Assembly (NCBI GenBank): GCA_018828145.1
Contig: JAHJWO010000034.1
Location: 1-40,179 of the forward strand
DNA: 40,179 nucleotides
Origin: Alphaproteobacteria bacterium
GTDB lineage: Bacteria > Pseudomonadota > Alphaproteobacteria > Rhizobiales > Devosiaceae
Reading direction: 5' to 3'
The translations under genes were made by a program, and so were the position numbers. Shown here piece after piece: positions 22,920 to 31,458 of this stretch. The notes below the pieces were generated by a model. It was given only the letters and a program-made list of their open reading frames with translations, had not been told where the DNA came from and ran no database searches. Position 1 is the first letter of the stretch; each line of letters starts with the position of its first letter.

Positions 22920-25900
22920 ATGATCAGGGACCTCATCAAGTGGGTCGTGCCGGGACTGGCCACGGTCCTGGGCGGCACGACTTTATCCGTTGCAATGACA
23001 TCGGCCGACATTGCTGGCGATCTGACGGCGAGGGGCAACGCCGCCATGGCGGCCAGCGGCTACGATTGGGCCGAGCTGTCCCTGGATGTCCGCGACCTGA
23101 CCCTGTCCGGCACCACCACAGATCCGGCTATCGTTGAGGCCGCAATCACGCGCCTTGCTGCCATCGAGGGCATCCGCACCATAACGCCTGCTGTGACGCT
23201 GGCGCCGATGGCGAGGCCCTACATACTGCAAGCGACTATTGATCAGGACGCCGCAAGTCTCTCCGGTGGTGTCCCCGATGAGGCAACCCGGCACCGTCTC
23301 CTCGCCATGGCAGGTCTCGACGATGCCGATCTGCAGTTGCACTCCGGCATGCCCGATCGCCGGAGCTGGGTGTCTGGCGCCGAATTTGCCATCGACAACC
23401 TGAAATACTTCGATCAGGGCGAGATTGTCCTCTCCGACCTCACGGTGAGCGTCGCCGGTCGCGCCAAGTCCGAACGGGATTATCGCGACCTGCTGATCGT
23501 CTTGCGAGCCGGTCCTCCGACCGGGCTCGCATTCGGCGCAGTCGATATCACGCCCGCGCTCGTCGAGCCCTATCAGTGGAGCGCCAGCTTCGACGGCAAG
23601 CGTATCGAGGTGACCGGTTTCGTGCCGGACGATGCATCTGCCGAACGCCTCCGCACCGCCGACGTATCCGGCATACCGGTCGCCACCGGCCTTGCCTTGG
23701 GTTCCGGCGAACCCGATGGTTTTGCTGAGCTTTCCCAGATACTGATTGAGCAGCTGGCGCGCCTCGAATATGGCTCGGCCAGCATCACCGGTGGCGAAAG
23801 TGCGCTTACCGGTACGCCGCCAACGCTCGAAGTCGCGCAGGGCATCGTCGAATCGCTGGCGCCCTCCGGCAGCATTGTCACCCTCGAACCGCCGCGGATT
23901 GAAGACTACTGGATCAGCGCCACGCGCCAGCCCGGCGGCGTGGTGGTCTTCGATGGCTACGCGCCCGACGAAGTCACACGCGAAAAGCTCAGCCTGGGCG
24001 AGGGGGCCGACGTCACCTGGCTCAAGCTCGGTCGCGGTGCTCCCGAGCGCTACCAGTCTGGCGTCGATTTCGGCCTTTCCGCTCTCGACCTGATGAGCGA
24101 AGGCCGCATCGCCCTGCGCGATAATGTCCTGACCATCACCGGCGTGGCTCGTTCCGGCGCCGATTATGAAACGTTGGTCGCCACCTTGGCTGCCGGTGCG
24201 CCGCAGGGACTCGTGCTGGCGCGCGCCGAAGTCCTGGCGCCTCGGGTGAGCAGTTACAACTGGTCAGCCAGCAAGGATGAAAGTGGCGCCATTGTCCTGT
24301 CGGGAATGGTTCCTAACCCCGAAGCAGAAGCCGCCTTGCTCGCTACTGCAGGTGAAACTTCATCTGCAGCAATGACTTACGCCTCAGGTGAGCCGAGCGA
24401 CTTTGTCGCCTCCGCCGAGTCCGCGATAGGCCTGCTCCGGTGGTTGCGTGACGGCAGCGTCACCTATGACGGCCTCGGCTGGACCGTCACCGGCACGGCC
24501 AATTCGGCGGCCGACAAGCAGTCAATTGATGCGGATTTCCTGGCGCAGCAACTGGCATCGGCCGGCTGGTCCATCGCCGTGGCCGAACCTGCGCCCGTCA
24601 TCCCCGAAGTGTCGCCATATCTGTGGTCTGCCACCCGCACCGCCGACGGCGTCACGCTGATGGGCCACGTGCCGACAGAAAATCTGAAGCGCTTCCTGGC
24701 CGTGCATGCCGGCGATTCTGTCGTCGACACCTCCGAAATCGGCAGCGGCGCACCCGCCGATTTCGTGGCCACATCGACCGCGGCCCTCGATGCCGTCCTC
24801 GCGCTGGAAGAGGGTGAAGTCCGTTTTGATGGCCAGCAATGGTCCCTCAACGGCGCCGCCGCCTCCATCGAAGCCCGCGACGCCTTGCTGGCCTCGCTTG
24901 CCGTCGCCACCGACAGCAAGGACTGGTCTATCGCCATCACGGCGCCCGAACCTGAGCCGGAGGTGGTGGCGGAACCGGAACCCGTTCCGGAGCCTGAGCC
25001 CGCCATTGAGCCAGAGCCCGCCATTGAGCCAGAGCAAGCGCCCGAACCCGCCATTGCCGAACCGGCCGCCCCGGCTGTCGATCCGAATTATGCCTTCTCG
25101 GCGCGCCGCGGCCCTGATGGCGCCGTGCAACTGGGCGGCCAGGTGCCCGCCGAGCCGGCAAGACGCTATTTCGGCGCCATCAGCGATGGCGATATCGCCG
25201 CCGTGACGGTGTCCCCAGGCGCTCCCGAGGTGTTCCTGCCGAGCGCGGAAACCGGTCTTCGTGCGCTTCTGCAGCTCGAAACCGGCGACCTTGCTTTTGC
25301 TGATGGTGCCTGGTCGCTCAAGGGCGTCGCCCCGGACGAGGCGTCGAGCGCCGCCATCGAGACTGCCCTTGCTACGGACCCGGGCGGGGCGGCCTGGACT
25401 TCTGACATCACGGTGGCACCTGAACCTGAACCCGAACCGGCGCCCGAGCCCGAGCCCGAACCCGAACCGGTGACCGAGACACCTCCCGCCACCACTACCC
25501 CGGACACGCCGGAGGTCGCGGCCGTCGAGCCGGACGCGCCTGTCCCGTCCGACATTGCCGCCTGTGCGGCTCCCGTGGCCTATTTCTCAGCCCGCAACGC
25601 CATCTTCTTTGCCTCCGGCTCGGCGACGATCGCGGGCGAATCCGCCCCGGCGCTCGACGAACTGGCCATCGACCTGGCCGCCTGTCCGAACGCCGTCGTC
25701 CATATCGAGGGCCATACCGATGCCGACGGCGACGAGACGTTGAACATGGCCCTCTCGGTGGCGCGGGCCGAGGCCGTGGTTGCCGCCCTTGTCGCTCGCG
25801 GCGTCGATTATTCCCGGCTCTACGCCGTCGGCTATGGGGAATCCATGCCCATCGCCGACAACGACACGGCCCAGGGCAAGCGCATCAACCGACGGATCGT

Positions 25901-25925
25901 CGTCACGGTGAAGGCTCAGGATTAG
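22920..25925 (+). CDS. OmpA-family protein with six internal BON-like repeats
   Basis: This 1001-residue protein has an N-terminal hydrophobic segment (residues 6-28) that anchors or exports it. A half-repeat (48-99) and six repeats of about 115 residues follow, starting near 100, 217, 329, 445, 566 and 723. Each opens with a Y-x-W-S-A-like motif (PYQWSAS, SYNWSAS, PYLWSAT), then G-x-V-P-x-E, a G-x-P-x-D-F turn and a second G-W/L-x-V/L-x-G strand. Two Glu-Pro-rich spacers occur at 676-720 and 834-875. The C-terminal OmpA domain (885-1001) has IEGHTDADGDETLNMALSVARA and GKRINRRIVV, with the Asp and Arg needed to bind meso-DAP peptidoglycan. The halves of each repeat look BON-like, recalling BON-OmpA proteins such as mycobacterial ArfA. 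It heads an apparent three-gene operon. Its role is unknown; an envelope-spanning structural protein is most likely. Confidence 0.85.
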   Translation: MIRDLIKWVVPGLATVLGGTTLSVAMTSADIAGDLTARGNAAMAASGYDWAELSLDVRDLTLSGTTTDPAIVEAAITRLAAIEGIRTITPAVTLAPMARPYILQATIDQDAASLSGGVPDEATRHRLLAMAGLDDADLQLHSGMPDRRSWVSGAEFAIDNLKYFDQGEIVLSDLTVSVAGRAKSERDYRDLLIVLRAGPPTGLAFGAVDITPALVEPYQWSASFDGKRIEVTGFVPDDASAERLRTADVSGIPVATGLALGSGEPDGFAELSQILIEQLARLEYGSASITGGESALTGTPPTLEVAQGIVESLAPSGSIVTLEPPRIEDYWISATRQPGGVVVFDGYAPDEVTREKLSLGEGADVTWLKLGRGAPERYQSGVDFGLSALDLMSEGRIALRDNVLTITGVARSGADYETLVATLAAGAPQGLVLARAEVLAPRVSSYNWSASKDESGAIVLSGMVPNPEAEAALLATAGETSSAAMTYASGEPSDFVASAESAIGLLRWLRDGSVTYDGLGWTVTGTANSAADKQSIDADFLAQQLASAGWSIAVAEPAPVIPEVSPYLWSATRTADGVTLMGHVPTENLKRFLAVHAGDSVVDTSEIGSGAPADFVATSTAALDAVLALEEGEVRFDGQQWSLNGAAASIEARDALLASLAVATDSKDWSIAITAPEPEPEVVAEPEPVPEPEPAIEPEPAIEPEQAPEPAIAEPAAPAVDPNYAFSARRGPDGAVQLGGQVPAEPARRYFGAISDGDIAAVTVSPGAPEVFLPSAETGLRALLQLETGDLAFADGAWSLKGVAPDEASSAAIETALATDPGGAAWTSDITVAPEPEPEPAPEPEPEPEPVTETPPATTTPDTPEVAAVEPDAPVPSDIAACAAPVAYFSARNAIFFASGSATIAGESAPALDELAIDLAACPNAVVHIEGHTDADGDETLNMALSVARAEAVVAALVARGVDYSRLYAVGYGESMPIADNDTAQGKRINRRIVVTVKAQD

Positions 25926-25940
25926 GTCGCGGGGGAGGGC

Positions 25941-26060
25941 ATGGCAATGAACTGGAGCGCGCTCATCTATCTCCTGGGCGTCTACTGGCCCTATCTGGCG
26001 GCGGCCGGCCTTGTCGGTCTGGTCGTCGGCTGGCGCAGCTTTGCTCCGCCAAGGCCCTGA
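25941..26060 (+). CDS. Small single-span membrane protein (39 residues)
   Basis: An ATG 15 bp after the OmpA-family stop, preceded by GGGGGAGG, opens a 39-codon frame. It reads MAMNWSALIYLLGVYWPYLA, then a second hydrophobic stretch AAGLVGLVVGW, and ends RSFAPPRP. Residues about 7-31 would span the membrane, with the C-terminal Arg side in the cytoplasm by the positive-inside rule. It ends 7 bp before the next gene's ATG, so all three are probably translated from one mRNA. No family was recognised. Confidence 0.6.
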   Translation: MAMNWSALIYLLGVYWPYLAAAGLVGLVVGWRSFAPPRP

Positions 26061-26067
26061 GCTGCGC

Positions 26068-26646
26068 ATGACCAACACGGCCCACATCGTCGAAACCGCG
26101 CTCCTGTTGCTGGTCGCCTACCTGCTCGGCTGCATCCTCGGCTATGGCGTCCGCCGCATTCTCCACGCCGCCCGGGGAACCAGGCAGGTCGTTGCCGTGC
26201 CACAGCCTGTGGTGGTCCCGCCTGCTCCGACCTCGGAGGTGCGTCCGCCGCGCAGCCATGCCGCGCGCCTCGCGGCCACCGTCAACGAACCGCTCCCGGC
26301 GCCGAAGCCGCAGCGGGTCGAGCCGGCTCCTCTCGCGGCCAAATCCCCGACTGAACCCGCAACTGCCAAGCGCCCAGCCAAGGAAAAATCCGGTGACGCC
26401 CAGCCGCCGGCGCTTGTCGCAGCGCGCAACGGCAAGGCCGAAAATCTCAAGCAGATCAAGGGAATCGGCCCGAAGATTGAAGCATCGCTTTATGCAATGG
26501 GTGTCTTCCACATCGATCAGATTGCTGGCTGGTCCAAGGCCAATGCAGAATGGGTAGAGGGACAGCTGGCATTCAAGGGCCGCATTCGCCGCGAGCGCTG
26601 GGTCGAGCAGGCCATCGAGCTCTCGAAGGCCAAGGCCGACGCCTAG
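26068..26646 (+). CDS. Membrane-anchored protein with C-terminal helix-hairpin-helix domain
   Basis: The 192-residue product has a transmembrane helix (about residues 7-29, VETALLLLVAYLLGCILGYG). A long Pro/Ala/Lys linker (40-120) leads to a C-terminal domain starting LKQIKGIGPKIEASLYAMGV, with FHIDQIAGW and FKGRIRRERWVEQA. That domain is the one attached to alphaproteobacterial NuoE and to several hypothetical proteins. Its GIGPK loop is a helix-hairpin-helix of the kind that binds nucleic acid or mediates protein contacts. A nuclease function is not supported. The ATG at 26068 lies 7 bp after the small membrane ORF; the longer frame to 26011 would overlap it. Confidence 0.8.
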   Translation: MTNTAHIVETALLLLVAYLLGCILGYGVRRILHAARGTRQVVAVPQPVVVPPAPTSEVRPPRSHAARLAATVNEPLPAPKPQRVEPAPLAAKSPTEPATAKRPAKEKSGDAQPPALVAARNGKAENLKQIKGIGPKIEASLYAMGVFHIDQIAGWSKANAEWVEGQLAFKGRIRRERWVEQAIELSKAKADA

Positions 26647-26661
26647 CGGTTACGACTAGGC
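26641..26661. terminator. Short hairpin formed by two convergent stop codons
   Basis: GCCTAG (26641-26646) pairs with CTAGGC (26656-26661) across 9 nt. The left arm holds the TAG of the helix-hairpin-helix gene and the right arm the TAG of the convergent hydrolase gene. A 6-bp stem without a T-run is a weak terminator at most. Confidence 0.35.
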
Positions 26662-27600
26662 CGCGCGCCCCAGCACCTGCATGCTGGTCCTGATGACGAA
26701 CTCGGCCACGGCCTCGATTTCCTCGCGCTGGTCAAACAGGGCAGGCGAGCCTTGCCCGGCAATCGTCAGCGCCACCGCATCGGGTCGGCGGCGCGACATT
26801 TCATCGAACGTTTCACGACGCAGTTGGTCGGTCAGCTGCGTGCGCAGCAGCATCAGCGGCGCACAGCGCAGCGCATCGAATAGCGGCCATTGTGCCATGA
26901 GCACATCGTCGAAATTGATGCTGGCCAGCGCCTCGATCAGGCGACGGTCAAACAGCGGCCGCGCCCTGCCGCGCTTGTCGATCATGTGGCTGCGCCCGAT
27001 CAGCGCGTTGAGCCGGTCATCGGCCAGGCCGGGATAATCCCCGCCCAGAATGCGCCGGAAGCCTGCCGTAACCACGGCCGCGCCCTGCAGGCTTTCGATA
27101 TGCGCCAGGTTGTTGCGCAGCCGGACGATACCGCGCGAGTCGGTGACCGGCCCCGCGTCGAGCAACACCGTCCCGGCGATCAACCGGGGGTGACGGGTCG
27201 CCAATGCCATCGCCACTTGGCCGCCATGGCCTTGACCCAGCATCACTGCCGGACCAACCCCCAGCGCCGCCATGACCGAGGCAACATCGTCGGCATCGGC
27301 CAGCGAGCTATAGTCCTCGGCCCGGAGGCGGTCGTCGGCGCGTCCGCGCCCTGGCAGGTCGATCAGCACCACAGGCCATTCCCCGCCTCCGACGCGGCGG
27401 AAATAGGCGGCAAAGGCGCTGAAATCGCTCATATTGCGCTGATAGCCGGCAATGCACACCACCGGCAGCCGCCGGCTCGACAGCTGCCCGGCCACATGCA
27501 CGGCCGCGCACACCCCCGCCAACAGCGTCACATGGGTGATCGGCAGGTCGGCAAAGGCGGCATGGTCGGCAGGGACGGTTCTTTGGCGTGGCATGGGCAA
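26656..27600 (-). CDS. Alpha/beta-hydrolase fold protein lacking the catalytic triad
   Basis: The 314-residue product has the alpha/beta-hydrolase pattern: LPVVCIAGYQRNMSDFSAF (oxyanion strand-loop), VVLIDLPGRGRADDR, the nucleophile elbow MLGQGHGGQVAMALA, and a late strand VALTIAGQGSPALFD. The nucleophile position is Gly (GQGHGG instead of GxSxGG), read from GGC in the DNA. The catalytic His position in the last motif reads Ser (GQGSPAL rather than GQGHxPxL). So it is probably not a serine hydrolase and may be a binding protein or use another chemistry. The frame is intact with normal composition, which argues against a decaying pseudogene. It sits 53 bp downstream of the lytic transglycosylase on the same strand. 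Confidence 0.82.
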   Translation of the reverse strand: MPMPRQRTVPADHAAFADLPITHVTLLAGVCAAVHVAGQLSSRRLPVVCIAGYQRNMSDFSAFAAYFRRVGGGEWPVVLIDLPGRGRADDRLRAEDYSSLADADDVASVMAALGVGPAVMLGQGHGGQVAMALATRHPRLIAGTVLLDAGPVTDSRGIVRLRNNLAHIESLQGAAVVTAGFRRILGGDYPGLADDRLNALIGRSHMIDKRGRARPLFDRRLIEALASINFDDVLMAQWPLFDALRCAPLMLLRTQLTDQLRRETFDEMSRRRPDAVALTIAGQGSPALFDQREEIEAVAEFVIRTSMQVLGRAA

Positions 27601-27653
27601 CTCTGGTTGCCGCTATCTAGAGGCAGTGCGCGAGTCTGCTCAAGGGGTGCCGC

Positions 27654-29678
27654 CTATCGAATGGTCCGCAAGGCCTGTTGCAGCGTCAGCGGACTGTCGC
27701 CCAGCCGCGCGCGATAGACCAGGTAATTGCCCAGCACGCGCTTCACATAGGTGCGCGTCTCCTGGAACGGGATCAGCTCCACCCAGATGACGGGATCGAC
27801 ATTGTCCGCCCGCGGATCGCCATAGGCCCGGATCCACTTGTTGGCATTGCCGGGTCCGGCATTATAGGCCGCCGCCGCCAGGACCAGCGAGCCGTCATAG
27901 CGCTCGAGCTGCGCGCTGAGATAGGTCGACCCCAGCAGCGCATTATAGGCCGCGTCGCTCACCAGCCGGCCAGGCGAATAGTCGACGCCCACTTCGCGGG
28001 CCACCTCCCGGGCGGTGCCCGGCATCAGCTGCATCAGCCCGCGTGCCCCCGCCGAAGAGACGGCATCGATCTGGAACATCGATTCCTGCCGCACCACGGC
28101 ATAGACCGCGGCCCGGTCGGCGGCGAGCCGTGCATCGTCAGGCAGTCCGGCCTGGGGAAAGCTGAACATGTCGAGCGGCGTGCCCCGCTGGTCGGCGGTA
28201 TTGGCAATGGAGATCGCCAGATGATGCGCGTCGATCTCCTCCGCCAGTTGCGCCGCCAGCAGCAGTTCGCCGCCCCTGGTGAGGCCCGCCCCAAAATGGC
28301 GCAGCAGCGGTACAGCCATCTTGGCCTGCCCATTGGCCGCCAGCAGCCGCACCGCGCCCACCACCGGATGGGCGTTGAACAGGGTTTCGCTTGGCCGCGC
28401 GTCGGGTAGGGGGCGGATATCGACGCCCGCCTCGCCAAGCTCTGCTCGCGCCAGCTGCCCGTAGTAGACCGTGCCAAAGGCGGCCGCCGTCTCCAGCGCA
28501 GCTTGCGCCGATGCTGCGTTACCAGCCGCACGATGCGCCCGCGCCAGCCAGTAATTGGCCTGCGTCACGCTGTCGGGCAGGGTAGCCAGGCCCGCCATGG
28601 CGGTGAAATGCTGGGTCGCCGCGGCCGGATCGGCGAGAAAGGACAGCGCGATCCACCCGGCGTGAAAATGCGCCTCCACCAGCCGGCCCTCGGGACCGCG
28701 GCGATAGCCTGCTGCCGCCTGGTAGGCCAGGGCGGGCTCCCCTTCGTTGAGCAGCTGGCGGATCAGGGTGCGCCGCTCATACCACCACTCGGCTGAATCA
28801 GGCAGCACTTCGGGTGCCCGGTTGAGCCAGTCGACCGCGCTCTCCCAGAGCGCGAACTGCCGTGCGCGCTGCGCGCGCGAATAGAGATAGACGGGGTGGT
28901 CATGCAGGCTTTCGTCCACGTCGTCGAGCAGCGCCTTGGCGTTGCCGGCGTTGCGCGACACCGCCGCCCGCGCCACTACCAGCGACTTCTGCGCTTCGGT
29001 CAGATGCGGCAAAAGCCGCTCGCTGCCCCGCGCCCGGTCATGCATCATCAGGTGCACGGCTCGTGCCCAATGCGCCTCGCCATCCAGCAGGCTGCCCAGC
29101 CGGGCGGCAACTTTGGCTTCCTGTGCTTCGGTAAGAAAATTGTCGATCCAGATGCTGCGCGCCAGGCTGGTGGCGCGCTGCGTGTCGCCCTCGGCCAGAT
29201 AGGCGCTGGCCAGCAGGATCCTGCCGTCGACGGTGCGCGGCGTGCTCCCGGCCAGCGTCTTGATCACAGCGCCCGCGTCGGCTTCCGCCCGGGTCAGCGA
29301 TTGCTCGATCCGCGTTCGGGCGATGCTGGTCGGCGCAAAGCCGGGCGCATCGGCAATGAACTGCTCGATCGACCGGTAGTCGATCTCCCCGGCATGGAAA
29401 TAGATCGCCGCCCACTGCACGGTGCGGCGCTCGACGGCATTATCCAGTGCGGCTGCCTGGCTGTAGGCTGCCACCGGATCGCCGGCGAGCAGGACAGCCA
29501 GTGCGGCGCGGAAAGCTTCCGAGCCCTTTGGCTCACCGGCCGTGATACCGGCCTCCGCCGGGACCGAGCCCGTTGTTACCGTGTCGATCGCGTCATTGGC
29601 TATCGCATGCGAGAGGGGGGCAAAGCTCGCCAGGCCCAAAACCGCTGCGATGAGGCCTGCCCGAAAGCGCTGCGTCAT
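27654..29678 (-). CDS. Soluble lytic murein transglycosylase (Slt-like)
   Basis: The 674-residue periplasmic enzyme cleaves the MurNAc-GlcNAc bond of peptidoglycan, forming 1,6-anhydro-MurNAc ends. A Sec signal (MTQRFRAGLIAAVLGLASFAPLSHA) is followed by a long alpha-superhelical region of TPR-like repeats (about 60-500). The C-terminal lysozyme-like domain (about 510-650) carries catalytic Glu532 in VVRQESMFQ, then SSAGARGLMQLMPGTA and AAAAYNAGPGNANKWI, all family hallmarks. The ATG at 29678 begins the signal peptide directly; the longer frame to 29726 adds a non-signal extension. It is divergent from dapA, an arrangement common in Rhizobiales. Its products could feed the MurQ/NagA pathway after transport and phosphorylation. 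Confidence 0.92.
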   Translation of the reverse strand: MTQRFRAGLIAAVLGLASFAPLSHAIANDAIDTVTTGSVPAEAGITAGEPKGSEAFRAALAVLLAGDPVAAYSQAAALDNAVERRTVQWAAIYFHAGEIDYRSIEQFIADAPGFAPTSIARTRIEQSLTRAEADAGAVIKTLAGSTPRTVDGRILLASAYLAEGDTQRATSLARSIWIDNFLTEAQEAKVAARLGSLLDGEAHWARAVHLMMHDRARGSERLLPHLTEAQKSLVVARAAVSRNAGNAKALLDDVDESLHDHPVYLYSRAQRARQFALWESAVDWLNRAPEVLPDSAEWWYERRTLIRQLLNEGEPALAYQAAAGYRRGPEGRLVEAHFHAGWIALSFLADPAAATQHFTAMAGLATLPDSVTQANYWLARAHRAAGNAASAQAALETAAAFGTVYYGQLARAELGEAGVDIRPLPDARPSETLFNAHPVVGAVRLLAANGQAKMAVPLLRHFGAGLTRGGELLLAAQLAEEIDAHHLAISIANTADQRGTPLDMFSFPQAGLPDDARLAADRAAVYAVVRQESMFQIDAVSSAGARGLMQLMPGTAREVAREVGVDYSPGRLVSDAAYNALLGSTYLSAQLERYDGSLVLAAAAYNAGPGNANKWIRAYGDPRADNVDPVIWVELIPFQETRTYVKRVLGNYLVYRARLGDSPLTLQQALRTIR

Positions 29679-29926
29679 CTGCCGTCCTGCTGGTAGGTGT
29701 CTGTTCAACCGGCTGGGCGCCCCCACCTGCGGTCAGTCCAAACTTACCCCATCGTGGTAAAGATGGTCTTGCCGCCGATGAACCCGGCTGGTCGCCGCCG
29801 CAACAAAGCGTTGTGATGCGGTCGGATAAAAACTATGGTGCGGCGCACAAAAAACGGCGCTACAGCCGCTCTATGACACTCTGCCACGGCTGAACTGTGG
29901 CAACCAACCCAAGGACATTTCGACAA

Positions 29927-30802
29927 ATGCTGCGAGGATCGATTACGGCGCTCATCACTCCCATGCTCAATGGGAATGTCGATGAGAAAGCCTTCGCCAG
30001 CTTTGTCGACTGGCAGATTGCCGAAGGTACGCACGGCCTCGTGCCGGTCGGAACGACGGGCGAAAGCCCCACTGTCAGCCATGAAGAGCATCGCCGCGTC
30101 GTAGAAATTGCCGTCGAGACCGCCAACAAGCGCGTCCCGGTAATTGCTGGCGCCGGCTCCAATTCCACGGCCGAAGCGGTCGAACTGGCCAGGTTTGCCG
30201 AAAAGGCCGGCGCCGACGCGGTGCTGACCATCGTGCCCTATTACAACAAGCCCAATCAGGAGGGCATGTTCCAGCACTTCTCCGCGGTAGCCAGGGCCGT
30301 CGGCATTCCGGTCATTCTCTACAGTGTGCCCGGCCGCACCGTGGTCGATCTCACCGTCGATACCATCGCCCGCCTGCATGAAGCCCATTCCAACATTATC
30401 GGCGTCAAGGATGCGACCGCCGATCTCGGTCGGGCCAGCCTGCAGCGCGACAAGCTCGGCAAGGATTTCATCCTGCTCTCGGGCGAAGACATTACCGCGC
30501 TCGCCTTCAACGCGCATGGCGGCCACGGCTGTATCTCGGTCACCTCCAACATCGCGCCGCGCCTGTGCTCGCAGATGCAGGAGCTGTCGCTGGCCGGTGA
30601 TTTCAAGGGCGCCCTGCTGGTGCAGGACAAGCTGGTGCACCTGCACAAGAACCTGTTCATGGAGCCCAATCCGACTGCGGTGAAGTATGCGGCCAGCCGC
30701 TTGAACCGTTGCGCCAATGAATTGCGCCTGCCGCTGGTCCCGGTCAGCAAGGCCACCGAAGAGGCCGTGGACTTTGCAATGCGCCACGCAGGCCTTATCT
30801 AA
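29927..30802 (+). CDS. dapA: 4-hydroxy-tetrahydrodipicolinate synthase
   Basis: DapA condenses pyruvate with aspartate semialdehyde, the first committed step to lysine and meso-diaminopimelate. The 291-residue TIM-barrel protein has GTTGESPT near residue 43-50, the [10 protein letters not shown] motif (106 onward), Tyr132 in ILYSVPGRT and the Schiff-base Lys161 in GVKDAT. Arg in the PGRT loop is also present. The numbering coincides with the E. coli enzyme. The ATG at 29927 has AAGGA 12-16 bp upstream; the longer frame to 29897 adds residues not found in the family. smpB begins 5 bp after its stop. Confidence 0.95.
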   Translation: MLRGSITALITPMLNGNVDEKAFASFVDWQIAEGTHGLVPVGTTGESPTVSHEEHRRVVEIAVETANKRVPVIAGAGSNSTAEAVELARFAEKAGADAVLTIVPYYNKPNQEGMFQHFSAVARAVGIPVILYSVPGRTVVDLTVDTIARLHEAHSNIIGVKDATADLGRASLQRDKLGKDFILLSGEDITALAFNAHGGHGCISVTSNIAPRLCSQMQELSLAGDFKGALLVQDKLVHLHKNLFMEPNPTAVKYAASRLNRCANELRLPLVPVSKATEEAVDFAMRHAGLI

Positions 30803-30807
30803 GCCTC

Positions 30808-31305
30808 ATGGCTCCAAAGAACGACAAAGCAAAGAACGGTGTAATCAGCCACGGTCTCGTGGCTGAGAACCGTCGCTCGCGTTACGACTATGAAATCGGC
30901 GAAACCATGGAAGCCGGCATTGTGCTGACCGGCACCGAGGTCAAGTCGCTGCGCCTGGGCAAGGCCCAGATCACCGAATCCTATGCCTCGCCCGAAAAGG
31001 GCGAACTCTGGCTGATCAACGCCCATATTCCCGAATATCTGCAGGCCAACCGCTTCAACCATGAAGAAAAGCGGCCGCGCAAACTGCTGGTCTCGCGCAA
31101 GCAGCTCGCCCACCTCGACCAGGAAGTGGCGCGCGCCGGCAATACCATCGTGCCGCTCAAGCTCTTCTTCAACGATCAGGGTCGCGCCAAGCTGCTGATC
31201 GGCATCGGCAAGGGCAAGAAGAACTACGACAAGCGCGCCACCGAGCGCGACCGCGACTGGAACCGCGACAAGTCCCGCATCATGAAAGAAGGCGGCCGGG
31301 GGTAG
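30808..31305 (+). CDS. smpB: SsrA-binding protein
   Basis: SmpB binds tmRNA and brings it to stalled ribosomes for trans-translation. The 165-residue protein has the OB-barrel core ([39 protein letters not shown]) and [18 protein letters not shown]. The basic C-terminal tail ([23 protein letters not shown]) enters the decoding centre. It follows dapA by 5 bp and is very likely cotranscribed. The tmRNA gene itself was not seen in the window. Confidence 0.96.
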   Translation: MAPKNDKAKNGVISHGLVAENRRSRYDYEIGETMEAGIVLTGTEVKSLRLGKAQITESYASPEKGELWLINAHIPEYLQANRFNHEEKRPRKLLVSRKQLAHLDQEVARAGNTIVPLKLFFNDQGRAKLLIGIGKGKKNYDKRATERDRDWNRDKSRIMKEGGRG

Positions 31306-31314
31306 GGCCGTCTT

Positions 31315-31444
31315 ACCTCTCCCTCTGGGGGACTTCGAACCGGCCCAAAGGGCAAAATCGCTCCGGTGGAGCGATTTTAGGTGAGAAGGCCGCGAGGCCG
31401 GCCGAGTGGCTTGGTCGGCGCGCAGCCCCGGGTGAGGGGGCCTT
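31315..31444 (+). repeat. Family A repeat copy A5, interrupted by a family C module
   Basis: The left part (31315-31332) and right part (31413-31444) together make a family A element. Between them lie about 80 bp (31333-31412) absent from other copies, inserted in the right arm of hairpin 1 just after GGGGGA. The insert contains the family C palindrome at 31354-31378 and a further GGCCGCGAGGCCGGCC hairpin. The element lies between smpB and the convergent NYN gene. Confidence 0.75.
31354..31378. repeat. Family C palindromic module, copy C1
   Basis: AAAATCGCTCC (31354-31364) and GGAGCGATTTT (31368-31378) form a perfect 11-bp stem with a GGT loop. The upstream flank (CTT...CCC-AA-GGGC) also matches copy C2. 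Because it ends in TTTT it could act as a terminator for smpB. Confidence 0.8.
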
Positions 31445-31458
31445 CCACCTGGTTAGCC

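Noticed and set aside
31315..31444. tRNA- or attachment-site-like structure downstream of smpB
   Set aside because: smpB can neighbour tmRNA and integration sites, but the hairpins here are explained by the family A and C repeats. No CCA end, tmRNA tag frame or integrase was found.
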